A stretch of DNA of 64,000 nt from Pelagophyceae sp. CCMP2097 (GCA_026770575.1 MU657169.1:453721-517720); one strand, 5' to 3'; positions 52,895-63,032 are shown, numbered from the stretch's first letter. Notes: generated from the letters alone by a model not told the origin. Numbers and translations are program-made.

Positions 52895-53112
52895 CGGCCG
52901 ACGCTCGCGGACGAATGGAACGCCTCGGAAAGGGATGATCGATTGCGAATCGCGCGACCCGGGCTCAGACCACTCTCTGGCCTTGCGCCCGACGACGCCT
53001 CGATCGCGGCGCGGCGCCCTCCCTGAGATCACAACGAGTCACGCCCGCTCGCGTGGAACTTGAAAGCGCTGATCAATCGCCAAAACCGACTCTTTATTAC
53101 TCTTTAAAGAAA

Positions 53113-53736
53113 CTAGACAGCTTCACTTTTTTCAAGCTACTTTCAAGTTGCTTTCAAGTTGCTTTCAAAGTCTGCATTTGCGTGTAAAGTTGCTTGAAAG
53201 TTGCTAACTTTCAAGCTCAGCTTGAATTCAAGCTACTTTCAAGCAGCTTTCAAGTTGCTTTTAAAGAGCGGAAATGCTTTTAAAGCGCGGGACGAGTTCG
53301 TTGGATGAGCGTTAACCCGGCGCGGGCGCGCGGCGCGGGCGCAGNNNNNNNNNNNNNNNNNNNNNNNNNNNNNNNNNNNNNNNNNNNNNNNNNNNNNNNN
53401 NNNNNNNNNNNNNNNNNNNNNNNNNNNNNNNNNNNNNNNNNNNNNNNNNNNNNNNNNNNNNNNNNNNNNNNNNNNNNNNNNNNNNNNNNNNNNNNNNNNN
53501 NNNNNNNNNNNNNNNNNNNTGTTGAAAAAGTAGCTTGAAAAGTAGCTTGAAAAAAGTGAACTTGTCTAATTCCATCATCGAGTCTGAAGGATCTGAGCGC
53601 GCTGGGCGCATCGGTGTCAGCAGGAGATGCGCATAGCCCAGTCGGCTTGGTTCTTGCTCGTTAAAGCGTTTTAGGCGACGTTATACAAAGTGCGAGGTCA
53701 GCTTGAAAGTAGCTTGAAAAAAGTGAAGCTGTCTAG
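53113..53736. mobile_element. Inverted-repeat element with assembly gap inside
   Basis: A 35-nt sequence at 53113-53147 (ctagacagcttcactttttt...) has its exact reverse complement at 53702-53736. Between them are many sub-repeats of ctttcaag(ttg/cta) before the gap and their reverse complements after it. An assembly gap of 175 N fills 53345-53519. Perfect terminal inverted repeats with inverted sub-terminal repeats are the form of a MITE or foldback transposon. No transposase fragment is visible. The rest of 52895-53112 is simple intergenic DNA. Confidence 0.7.
53345..53519. other. Assembly gap (175 N)
   Basis: Run of N. It lies at the centre of the inverted-repeat element, as expected where a hairpin or repeat blocks assembly. 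The ORFs spanning it are not real. Confidence 1.
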
Positions 53737-53758
53737 GAATCCTACTATTCGATTTTTG

Positions 53759-53821
53759 AGGACCCGAAGGGTCCTTGCCGTTTATTCAACGTCAGTTTAC
53801 GGCAAGGGCCCTTCGGGTCCT
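53759..53821. repeat. 23-bp inverted repeat (hairpin)
   Basis: 53759-53781 (aggacccgaagggtccttgc...) and 53799-53821 are reverse complements with one mismatch and a 17-nt loop. Each arm also contains an internal palindrome ggacccgaagggtcc. It follows directly after the inverted-repeat element. Confidence 0.85.
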
Positions 53822-53849
53822 TTGATTGAAGGATTACCAGGGGCAATTA

Positions 53850-53896
53850 TGTCTGTCTGTCTGTTTGTCTGTTTGTCTGTTTGTGTGTCCGTCCGT
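53850..53896. repeat. GTCT/GTTT microsatellite
   Basis: A run of gtct units with interspersed gttt, ending in gtgtccgtccgt. A simple tetranucleotide array. Confidence 0.9.
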
Positions 53897-53947
53897 CGCC
53901 GGGTCCATCCGTGAGGTTCCACCTTTGGGAAGAAAAAAACAGCAACT

Positions 53948-54069
53948 CGGCCGATTTAGCGATTGGTGGTTGATGCGATCGCTAAAATTGGGAGTTGAGG
54001 TCGAGCAGGAGCCTCATTGGAATCATCATAGAAGAAGTTTTTGGTCACAGGTTCGAATCTGGTCGGCCG
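53948..54069 (+). ncRNA. tRNA-like element, possible SINE, with A-rich tail
   Basis: cggccga at 53948-53954 pairs with tcggccg at 54063-54069 as a seven-bp acceptor-like stem. A D-arm/A-box-like stretch (tttagcgattggtggttga) follows the first, and a B box (ggttcgaatc) precedes the second. The distance is 122 nt, about 50 more than a tRNA, and an A-rich tail (aaaaaaaagaaaaaataaat) follows at once. That is the make-up of a tRNA-derived SINE or of a decayed tRNA gene. The T stem has one mismatch. The internal part (54003-54036) resembles the dispersed motif at 34438 and 29311. Confidence 0.4.
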
Positions 54070-54393
54070 CAAAAAAAAGAAAAAATAAATAGCTCAATAA
54101 GAAATATAAAAATAAAAATAAAGATAAGGAGGATATGAAAGTTCAGCGATTAGTTAAATAATTTCAATTATTTACGTGGGCATTGCAATGGGATTTGGCT
54201 GTATCCTTCGGGTCCTCCGTGTGCCTCCGGCGCGCTCTTGTAATAGTTCAGTCGAGTGACAGCCGGCTGCAGCCCGGGGTTCCCGGGGCTGGGTCGACCG
54301 CAGCAGGCTCCACCACCCCCCAGACGCTCGGCCGGCCGTCGGACGCCTAACTGCTGCACGTCGTATCGCAGCCGGTGCGGCGCTCGTCGGCCA

Positions 54394-55827
54394 ATGAGGT
54401 CTGCGGCGGCCACAGACAGCCGATGGCTCCGCCGCGTCTGCCTTTTGGCGTGGGCGGCGGTGGTGCTCGGCTCGCCGGCGGGCATATACATCCCTCCGTA
54501 CCCGGCTCCTTGGGAAAAGGGACCGAGAACGGCACAAGAGCAATCCAAAAGCAAGACCAACGCCGAGCTCTTTTCGCAGCTTTCCAAGGTGGCGCCTCTT
54601 GGCAAGAGGTACTTTAACTCTACGCGGAAAGACGTCGCAAAACGGAAATGGCGCGACGTCGTGGTCGTGATGCACTGCGCGGCGGCGCGGGGCGGCATGC
54701 GAGCCGTGCTGCGCGAGCATTCGAAGACGTGGTTGAAAGACGTCGCAGTCCTCTTCGCCGACCACGACGAAGATTCTACGATCCCCGGCCTCGTCGCCTT
54801 CCCCGAGAGGCCGACAACAGAAGTCGGCAAGACGTTTCTCGGCTTCCCGAAGTACCGCGGCGCGGATCGGTCTCTCTGGGCGGTGGAATTCGCTGTGCGA
54901 CATTACGACTTTGAATGGCTCATCTTCTGCAATGACCCGCGTTCGACAAACGCCCGTGCGCCGTCACCCATTCACTAGGCGACGACGACAATTACGTAGA
55001 CTTGTCGATTCTGTATCCGTTCCTCGGCCGCCTAAACGCAACCGTCCCGCTCTTCCTCACGTCGCGCGTCGGTCCGGGCAAGTCAATCCAGGAAAATTGC
55101 TTAAGCGGCGATTTCGATGCCCAAAAGCACTTGAACATTTCCTGCTGCCACCTCATGCGCGGCGTCGAAACGAAGGCGTGCAACCACGTTTTGCTCGAGC
55201 AACCGACGAATGCAGTCGCCTCAAACTTGGACTGCGAGAATAGAGACGGCGGACGGTGCAGGGGCGCCAAACCCGTCTCCAAACCCGTGCCCTGCGAGCC
55301 TTTGCCAGAATTCGAGCACGGCTGCTGCAAGTCGACCCGCGTCCAAAATGAATGAGCGCTCACACGAATCCCCCTTCACGCTCCCTCTAGGTCCCATCGA
55401 GCCCGCGCCGTCGCGGCTGGTCAACGAGGGCTACCCGTGGCAGGTGGCGCTGTCGTACCCGATGCGGGGCGAGACGCCGTTTTTTGTGCCGCCGATGTGG
55501 GCCTACGGCGGCGCCGGCTACGTCCTCTCCAAAGGCCTCGCGGAGAACGTCATCGGCGCAGAGGGCTGGCGCCTCTGCCGCGAGAGGATCGTGTGCCACA
55601 ACGCGGACGTAAGGGTGACGAAGTGCGTGCACAACTTCGGCCACGGCGTGACGCTCACGCCTCCAAACGTCGCCATCGCGAAAGCGCACCACGTCCACGA
55701 AGCCGCCCAGGTCACCGCCCTCTGGCGAGCCGAGCAGGCGCACACCACCGCGACGAAACGATCCGCCGCCAAGTTCAAACACGCGACACAACCGCACGGC
55801 ACGCGTGGGCGACGACGGGCGGCGTAA
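54394..55827 (+). CDS. Fringe/GT31-like glycosyltransferase
   Basis: Exons 54394-54940, 54979-55338 and 55391-55827 join in phase to give about 447 residues. A type II anchor (RRVCLLAWAAVVLGSPAGIY) is followed by RDVVVVMHCAAARGGMRAVL, WLKDVAVLFADHDEDSTIPG and FEWLIFCNDPRDDDNYVDLS. The last supplies the DDD motif at the exon 1/2 join. Exon 3 carries MWAYGGAGYVLSKGLAENV, the conserved GGAG block of Fringe and related beta-3-glycosyltransferases. Golgi lumenal sugar transfer is the likely role. The intron 55339-55390 fits only with a GC donor (ACC C|gcgtcc). The C-terminus is Lys/Arg-rich. Confidence 0.75.
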
Positions 55828-56885
55828 GGACGCATTCGATCTTCTTCTCCGAGTGTGCATTGATCCAAACGACTCGGCAGTTGCGCGGGGGGGCCGGAGG
55901 ACTCTCGGCAAAGACGTGCTGGCACTAAGCAAAATAGGACGGTCAGAGACAGCCACCTGAGACCGTACACCTTCCATTGACGGAGGTTCAAAGTGTCTGG
56001 CGAGACCCGGGATTCGACGATGGGATTCGAAGACGTCCCAGGTGAGGCGGAGGTTGGTGGAAACGTTAGGGATTCTTATCGACGGGCGGCGTGCGTCACG
56101 TGTCGGGGAAAACGGCCTACGTATCATCGTCCTGGCACGGCCGGTGGCGGCTCGAGGGGCCTCGGGCTTTGGGCGGGCGGTGCTCTCGGAATGAGCTGAG
56201 TTGGATCAGTCACTTGGCCGTATTTTACGTGCGTCAGAGTAGGATTGAAAAAATGTTTTCTCGTCACTGAGGACCTCTGAAACGGTCCGAGAAGGACGCG
56301 GGGGCAGACGCTTGCGTACGCACAGCCGTCTAGACGTCTAGATGCGCTTTCGAGCCGCCGGGACCTGCAAGGCGCGACGGTGAACGAGGGTTTGCGTTTC
56401 GGGGACTAGGACAACTTTCATCGAGGGACAACTTTTATCGAGGCTGTCTTCTCTTGGCATCAGAGGTATACGTTGTCGCTTCAGTTATTGCCGCGGATAA
56501 CGGCCTTATAAGAAGGGGAATCCGTTCCATCGTATATCTCATCACGTGTCCAACCTTTCATAGGGATCCCTGTCTCAACGGTGAAAGAAGACGCGGGCAC
56601 ATACCGCCGAGCGTGTGGCGCCGAGCGCCGCCGTGGACCGTCGCCCGGTCTCGAGGGAGTTGCACAGGCGGGCACGCGTGGAGCGAGTCGAGTGGACCGT
56701 CGGCGATATGCGAGTTCTGGCGACAAAAGCTTCTCCAAACGGAGGACCCTTGTTCGCGATCGCAACGGTCACCATGCACACAGTGGTGCACACGCATCGA
56801 CGCAGCCCGCTGCCGGAGACGGCCCCTTTCTCTCCCCGATTCGCGAGTGCAGGGAAGCAAGTGACAAGGGCCTTAGGGCTGTGAA
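55828..56885. other. Intergenic
   Basis: About 1.06 kb between convergent genes. No domain, RNA or strong repeat was found; ORFs on both strands are short or Arg-rich. The 56200-56560 stretch is slightly lower in GC. Confidence 0.45.
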
Positions 56886-58401
56886 TCAGGCGGCCATGGG
56901 CGCGGCCTGGAAAAGTGAGCGGAAGAGCATGTCGACGTCGACGGCGGGCGTCGGTGATGGCACGGGGAACATGAAGTTGGCGAGTTTCTCGTGCGCCTCC
57001 AATTTCAAGCCGCGGCCTTTCGAGGCTTTGGACCCGTGCGCCGTCGACTTTTTGCTCTTCGATCTCTCCAGCGCATCTGTGGCGCCGTCGTTGCCGCGCT
57101 TCTTCGAACGGTCGTTGGAGCCGTCCATAAAGTCGCGCAGCTGCGCAGAGTAGAGAGGCGCGTCGTCGTAGATAGTGACGTCCAAAGTGCCGTCGTCTTT
57201 CTTTGGATGCATCTTCCGCTGGCACCGGACCAAGTCCGAGAGGGCGTCTCGCGCCTGGGCAAAGGGGCCGACGTTGACGGCCTTTAAGTGCTTCGTCGCG
57301 GCGCCGAGGTGCGTCCGTCTACGCCACGCTTCCGCGGTGGCCTCCCAGCGCTCGCGGCGCAGTTCGTTCGTGGCCTCCATCGACTCCCACAAGTCTCCGT
57401 CCAAGTCCTCGACCTCGCCCGTGCCCGCCGTCGCCGCGCCGACGGCGGCCAGCGACCGCACCAGGGCCTCGAGCTTGCCCACGACTGAAGCGTTCGCCGC
57501 GCCTATCGTTAATCATCAGCAATACGTCGACGACAAGGAGCATCGTCCAACTCTCGACCGTGCCTCCGGCGGCCCTTTTTGGGCCACGTATGGATATCTG
57601 ATCAGCGTGGAACTCAGTTGACCGTCGTGATTGTATCTCCGAATGGGTTCGTCCTCGGCACGTTTCCATCTCTCAGTTGATGAAAGTAAACGCACCGTTT
57701 GCCGGGAGGCGGTTGACGAGCGCGAGCATGGACTGGAGCTGGACCCGGACCTCCATGGTCTCGCTGTAGAGGTCGTGGTACTGCCGCGCGGCCGCCCCGG
57801 CTTGCGCGCGCGCCGGCGCCTCGGCGGCGCGAGAAGACGCCTCGTTGACATCTTCCGCGTCAAAGCCCTCGAGGAGCGAGTCCAGGTCCTGGCCGCCGCG
57901 CACTGCTTCGAAGACGGATCTTTGCTTTGGCGGCTCGTCCTCGACGAGGTCGTCTTCCGACATTTCCTCGTCGTCTTCCACCTCTTCGGCGTGCCGCGCC
58001 GGCTGCTTCGGCGCGCCACCCATGGCCATCTTCATGAACGAATTCATGCTGCCTTCGTCCGAAGCTTCCTCGTCGTCATCCTCCTCGTCGCCGTACGTCT
58101 CGCCGTACACTTCATCGTCCTTCTCCTTGCCAAAGAGCTCGGACCGAGACGACTTGACGTGCCCGCCGTCGTCGTCGTCGTCGTCGTAGAGCCGGCGCTG
58201 CGGCACCTGCGCAGGATGGCGTCGGAAGTGGAAACCGGCGATATTTTAGCTTAAGAGGCGTACCGTATCCGGCTCCTCGTCGTACTCGTCGTCGCCGTAC
58301 GACCCCGTCGCGCGCGTGCCGTCGTCGTGGCTCGTCGCGTCCTCCGGGTCCGCGTCGGGCCGCGGCGCCAGCAGCGCCGAGAGGCGCGACGCCAAGGACA
58401 T
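56886..58401 (-). CDS. AATF: AATF/BFR2 ribosome-biogenesis protein
   Basis: Exons 58401-58264, 58206-57696 and 57502-56886 join in phase to give about 421 residues. The N-terminus (MSLASRLSALLAPRPDADPE) and acidic stretches (SYGDDEYDEEPD, GDEEDDDEEASDEG) match the family. The middle holds LYSETMEVRVQLQSMLALVN, the AATF leucine-zipper region, then WRRRTHLGAATKHLKAVN. The C-terminal TRAUB domain includes LYSAQLRDFMDGSND, SKASKGRGLKLEAHEKLANF and the final DMLFRSLFQ. The protein is part of early 40S subunit assembly in the nucleolus. Its start lies 157 nt from the divergent phosphatase gene, so a shared promoter is likely. Confidence 0.9.
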
Positions 58402-58558
58402 TGCGGCTCTCAGCGTGCTCAAAGGTGAATTTGCGGCAATGGGTCCTTCATCAAATCCTTTCGGTGTTACGAGTTTGTGACAAATTATTGTGTCCCTTTC
58501 TCGTCGCGACGTCGAATCCCCCACGTCGCGACGAGAGCTGCGCCGCGCGCGCTGCGCG

Positions 58559-59856
58559 ATGATGGCGCTGTCGATGCGGCTGTCGTGCGTGGCGCTGGCT
58601 GCCGCCGCTGCGGCGGTGTTGTGGCACCGGCGCAGCAGGCGCGGCGGCGCCGTCAGAGCCGCCCTCGACATCGGGTGCGTCTCCAGCGCCTTGGCAGCGG
58701 TCGCTCGATGCCCGTCGGTCCTTCGACCGTGCCGTCGTCGGCCCGTGCTCAATTGCTCGAGGGTTCTTCCTAGGTCCGGGGAGCACAAGCTCGTCGTCGC
58801 GGAGATGCGCGGCGGCGCCGTTGCAAGAGTCCTGCACTCGGAAGTCGCGTTCGTGCCGTTGGCCCTCGACTTGAAGCGCACAGGTACACCCCCTTGGCAC
58901 TGGGACCGGCATGTGTCCGCGGAGCTCTGGAAAGGTCCGCGTCCTGGAAGGCGCGCCGCTTAGGCGGCGACGGCACCTTGAGCGCGGCCGTGCTCGCGCA
59001 GTCCGACGAGGCCCTCGCGCGCTTCGCGACGACGGCTCGCCATCTCGGCGCAACCGCGCCGGCGGGCATCGCGACTGCCGTATTCCGGCGCGCGTCTAAC
59101 GGCGGACCGCATTTGGTGGCCATGAACTTGAAACATGAGATGGTTATAGACGTCGTCAATCAGGATTTAGAGGGCCGCCTGGGCTACCTTACCGCAAAGG
59201 CGCTCGCCGGCGACCAGAGCGGCGACATCGTAGCCTGGGACTCTGGCGGTGGATCTTTCCAAATCACGGCCGCGTCTGCCAGCGGAAACGTCCTCGTCTA
59301 CGAGGGGCCGATCGGCACCGCGGACGTGCACGCCATGCTCCGCGACGCCGGCGGCGCCGTGGACGATTCGAGCGTTTCCGCCGCCATCACCGCCGTTGCC
59401 GCCGCCGTGCCGCCGGCGCCAGACTGGCTCAAAAAACAGCTCGCCGCGGGGACCGTCGTCGCGTTCGGCGCGCGGTCCTCCATCTTCCGCCTCGCCGCCG
59501 ACATCCTCGGCGAGGCCGAGCTAACGCCCATCGCGGTGGAAGAGGCTCTAAGGCAACTCTTGAGCCACCGCGGAACCGAACAGGCGTGGCTCGACGAGCG
59601 CGCCGCCTCGGCAAAGCTCGGCAGCGCCGACTGGCTCCGCCTCCCTTTTCCAGAGGCGCGTCGCTGGAAAGGGCATGTCCTACGCTTCCCTCCTACGCTG
59701 CCCTCGAACGTATCGAAACAGGTCGCGCTGGCCCTACCAAAGCTCTGCCTTTTGCTCGGCGTCATGCGCCGACTCGACATCCGATCCATCGAGTACCACG
59801 AGACCAACGGCTCCTGCCTCGGGCTCCTCCTCCTCGCAGAGGGCGCGACGCACTAG
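58559..59856 (+). CDS. Ppx/GppA-family phosphatase (exopolyphosphatase-like)
   Basis: Exons 58559-58674, 58774-58883 and 58964-59856 join in phase to give about 372 residues. A hydrophobic leader (MRLSCVALAAAAAAVLW) precedes the first phosphate loop ALDIGSGEHKLVVAE. The second is IVAWDSGGGSFQITA, the family's DxGGGS loop. GTLSAAVLAQSDEALARFAT matches the helix after strand 3, and TVVAFGARSSIFRLA the adenosine-like motif. The family breaks down polyphosphate or pppGpp; which substrate applies here is unknown. The leader suggests plastid or secretory targeting. ATG 58562 is an equal start candidate. Confidence 0.8.
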
Positions 59857-60026
59857 TGAACTCTGTTTCCTGGACCCTTGGTACCATGGTTGACTGACGG
59901 CGGTCGTGCACATATTTCGAATCGACCCATGCCGATATTAGGCCCTCCTCCGGGGGACGACTGAAATGGATGATTATGACTGAAACGAATGACTATAACG
60001 TGCATCGTCGTCGACGGAGTGGTGCA

Positions 60027-61540
60027 TCAGCGCCGGTCGCGGATTGCATAGACAGCGACTGGATCGGCGCCGGCGGCGAGCGCCATGTCCACCAGCTCGG
60101 CGATTTTATCCTGCTGCTTGAGCGCGATCGCGCGCATCGTGTGGTGACTTCCTGCACCGCCTTTTCCGCGCGCCGCGCGGCCACGCGCGCCGCCACCGCC
60201 GCTACCGCCGCCTGGGCCTTTATTTCCGCCGCGGACTTTCTAAGGATCGGCTCCGGCGGCCTGCTGCTCATCCTGCTCGTCGAGGAACTCTTCCTGCTTG
60301 TCGTCGCGCTCCCGCTTGACAGCGACGAGCATCGTGTTGGCTTGGTGGACCGCCGAGAGGGCCGAGCGCGGCGGCGCGGCGTCGGTCTCATCGACGGGTC
60401 CAGCGAGCGGCGGCGGCTCGGCCGCGTGCGGGCGCATGCGGAGCGTCTCCTGCACGACGCGACCAGTCTCCACATCCACGACGTCAACGAAGCGCCCTCG
60501 AAGAGCGCCGCGTTCTCGGCGGATAGCCCCGCAAACTCGGCGGACAGCCCCGCGATCTCGGCGGACAGCGCCGCGTTCTTCGCTCGTTTTGCCGCGTTCT
60601 TCGCTCGTTTTGCCGTCTTCTTGTCCGCCCGCTGCGTCACGACTGCCGCCAGCACCACGCGCACGTCCGCGCCCGTGGCAGTGAGAATCCCAAGAGCGCC
60701 AGCGTGGCCTTTTTGCGCCGCGACGCTCGACGGCGTCGCGCCGCGGCCATCCGGCCTGTCCACGTCCGCGCCCGCTTTGATCAACACCTCGAGAGCGTCG
60801 CCGTCGCCTCGTAATGCCGCGCAGTGCGACGGCGTCCGCCCGCTTTTTTTCGCTTTGTTCATGTCAGCGCCCGCGGCGACGAGCAGCTTCATGACGTCAT
60901 AATGTCCTTTTTGCACTGCCATAGACAGCGGCGTCGTCCCGTCATTCGTCGCCAGGTTCAAATCGGCCCGCGCGTCGATGAGCGCCTGGACGACGCCCAC
61001 GTGGCCCCTCAGCGCGGCCATGAATAACCGTGTCGCCCCGCCATTCATCGTCAGGTTCAAATCGGCTCGCGCGGCGATGAGCGCCTGGACGACGTCCAAG
61101 TGGCCATTTTGCGCGGCCACGAATAACGGCGTCGCCCCCAACGCCAGGTTCGAATCGGCCCGCGCGTCGATGAGCGCCTGGACGATGCCCACGTGACCCC
61201 TCTGAGCGGCCATGAATAACGGCGTCAACCCGTTACCCCACGCCCGGTTCAAATCGGCCCCCGCGTGGATGAGCGCCTGGACGGCGTCCAAGTGGCCCTT
61301 TTTCGCGGCCATGAATAACGGCGTCCACCCGTCACCCGCTTGGTTCAAATCGGCCCGCGCGTTGATAAGCTCCTGGACGATGCCCGCGTGGCCTTGCGCT
61401 GCTGCGGCGCACAACGGCGTCCACCCCTTAACCGCCTCGTTGACGTCGGCGCCGCCGGCGAGGAGCGTCCGGACTTCGCCGGCGAGGCCCTTCTTTGCCG
61501 CGACGTACAACAGCAGCGCCCCATAATCCGGCACAGACAT
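60027..61540 (-). CDS. Ankyrin-repeat protein with frame breaks after the repeats
   Basis: From ATG 61540 (MSVPDYGALLLYVAAKKGLA) nine ankyrin repeats of 33 residues run uninterrupted (TPLFMAAKKGHLDAVQALI, HAGADLNRA, and so on). The DNA repeats are nearly identical, so the array expanded recently. After the repeats, the protein continues KKTAKRAKNAAKRAKNAALS. The frame must then change near 60490 (to VDVVDVETGRVVQETLRM), near 60240 (to KSAAEIKAQAAVAAVAARV) and near 60125 (to MRAIALKQQDKIAELVDMAL), ending RDRR at 60027. No clear GT-AG pair explains these shifts. The ankyrin part alone would still fold. Decay, base errors or unusual introns are all possible. Confidence 0.6.
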
Positions 61541-61587
61541 GTCCAATAGACGGGGCGGCGCCGGTGGCGCACACTGTGACGGCAGAG

Positions 61588-62022
61588 GATCTGAGAGACA
61601 CAAACTGCAGATCGGCCCAATAATCTACAGATTGGGCGGCCCAATCTGTAGATTGGGGCATCGAATTCGTCCAATCTGCATTAATAAAAGCTCCGCGTGT
61701 AAATTCGGTCGGGTTGTAGTGCGTCGTTCGTGGCGTGCGATACAGCGTTGGAAAGGCCTCGTCGAGGCGCATGTTTATATGTAAGAAACTAACCTAACCC
61801 CTAACCCTAACCCTAACCCTAACCCTAACCTAAAACCTAACCTGACTTCTAATGGCTCTAACTTCTGCTAAACGTCGATCGAGGCAAAGCGGACGACATA
61901 TCTCCATCGTAGAATTCAAAACTAAGCAGCCCAATTATATCAGATATCGCGTCCGTCCCGTGCATCGCCACTCTCAAAGAATCGACAGATTGGGCCGATC
62001 TGCAGTTTGTGCATCTCAGATC
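61588..62022. mobile_element. Foldback element with 34-bp inverted ends enclosing telomeric repeats
   Basis: 61588-61621 (gatctgagagacacaaactg...) and 61989-62022 are reverse complements at 32 of 34 positions. Inside are smaller palindromes (caatctgtagattgg, 61630-61657) and a (ccctaa)n array at 61791-61843. No protein-coding frame of note lies within. The ends sit between the ankyrin gene start and the ACBD6-like gene start, so the element occupies their shared upstream region. Confidence 0.7.
61791..61843 (-). repeat. Interstitial TTAGGG-type telomeric repeat
   Basis: About eight units related to ccctaa, five of them perfect and consecutive, with degenerate units (cctaa, cctaaaa) at both ends. 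The G-rich strand is the minus strand. Genes continue on both sides, so this is not a chromosome end. Confidence 0.95.
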
Positions 62023-62153
62023 GAAGAGGACGAAGCGGCAGCCGGAGCGTTCGTGATGTCACGATTCTTTTCAATTAAAATTTTGAACTTTGAACAGATC
62101 GCTGAAATTTGGCGAGCCCCCTCCTCGCACGCCGACCTCCCGCAGCTTTCGCG

Positions 62154-63032
62154 ATGGCGTCGCTCTGGGACGGGGCGGCGACGAAGATGGAGTTTTGCGA
62201 CGCGGTGGAGTACGTCGGGACGCAGGACCTGCCGGGCGTGGACGACCGAATGCAAAGGCGCCTCTTCGGACTGTGAGTCGGCCACGAGCCAGCGGCCCGC
62301 CGCGCAGAGGCGACCCTCGGGCCAGCTCCGAGGGGCCGCAATTCGACGTCGCCGTCGAAAGCGGACCCTCTAGGGTTTACTCTAACGTTTCCTCTCACGT
62401 GTAGGCACACGCGCGTGGAGCGCGGCGTGCCGCCGCCGAAGGCACCGCGCGGGGCGTCGAGCGACGAGCGCGAGCAGTTTGCGGCCTGGGCCGAGTGCCG
62501 GTCTTTGTCTGTTCAAGAGGCCATGCAGGAGTACCTCGAAATCGTGCACGCCCTCTGCCCCGGCTTCGTGATGAAGGACGACGACACAGCGGAGCCGCCG
62601 CAGCACATCCTCGACCAGCTCGCGGCCATGGGGATCACCAAGAAGGGCGCCGGGCCGCCGCAGCCGGGCCTCTTCGCCGCCGTGCGCCAAAAAGGTGCGG
62701 ACCTGACCCGGTTCACCGCAGCAAAAGACGCCTCTGCTTTGGTCAACTCGCGCGACGAGGACGGCCTGACGCCTCTTATTCACGCTTGCGACTCTGAGAA
62801 CGCAGCCCACGCCGTGGCGCTGCTCAAGGCCGGGGCGCGGCCCGACGACGCCGACCCGGACGCCGCCACGCCGCTCCACTACGCCGCGCTTCTTGGGACC
62901 TTGCCCCTCGCCCAGATTTTGATGGACCACGGGGCGGACCGCACCCTCCTCGACGCCGACGGCAACACGGCGCTGAAAGTCGCCCGGGACAACGGCCACG
63001 CCGCCGTCGCCGCCCTCCTCGCAAAGGAGTAA
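62154..63032 (+). CDS. Acyl-CoA-binding and ankyrin-repeat protein (ACBD6-like)
   Basis: Exons 62154-62272 and 62405-63032 join in phase to give about 248 residues. The N-terminal domain MEFCDAVEYVGTQDLPGV, RMQRRLFGLHTRVERG, FAAWAECRSLSVQEAMQEYL follows the acyl-CoA-binding pattern (F..A...V ... L.LY.L.K...G ... KW.AW..L..S...A...Y). It is followed by ankyrin repeats (DEDGLTPLIHACDSENAAHA, DAATPLHYAALLGTLPLAQI, DADGNTALKVARDNGHAAVA). This order is that of ACBD6, which handles acyl-CoA for lipid remodelling and N-myristoylation. In the first domain the usual P.P..D is PPPKAPRGASSD. A cytosolic site is likely; no leader is seen. Confidence 0.8.

Noticed and set aside
53305..53611. ORFs spanning the run of N
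   Set aside because: They consist mostly of unknown residues across an assembly gap.
61791..61843. Chromosome end
   Set aside because: Telomeric repeats are short, bordered by inverted ends, and genes continue on both sides.
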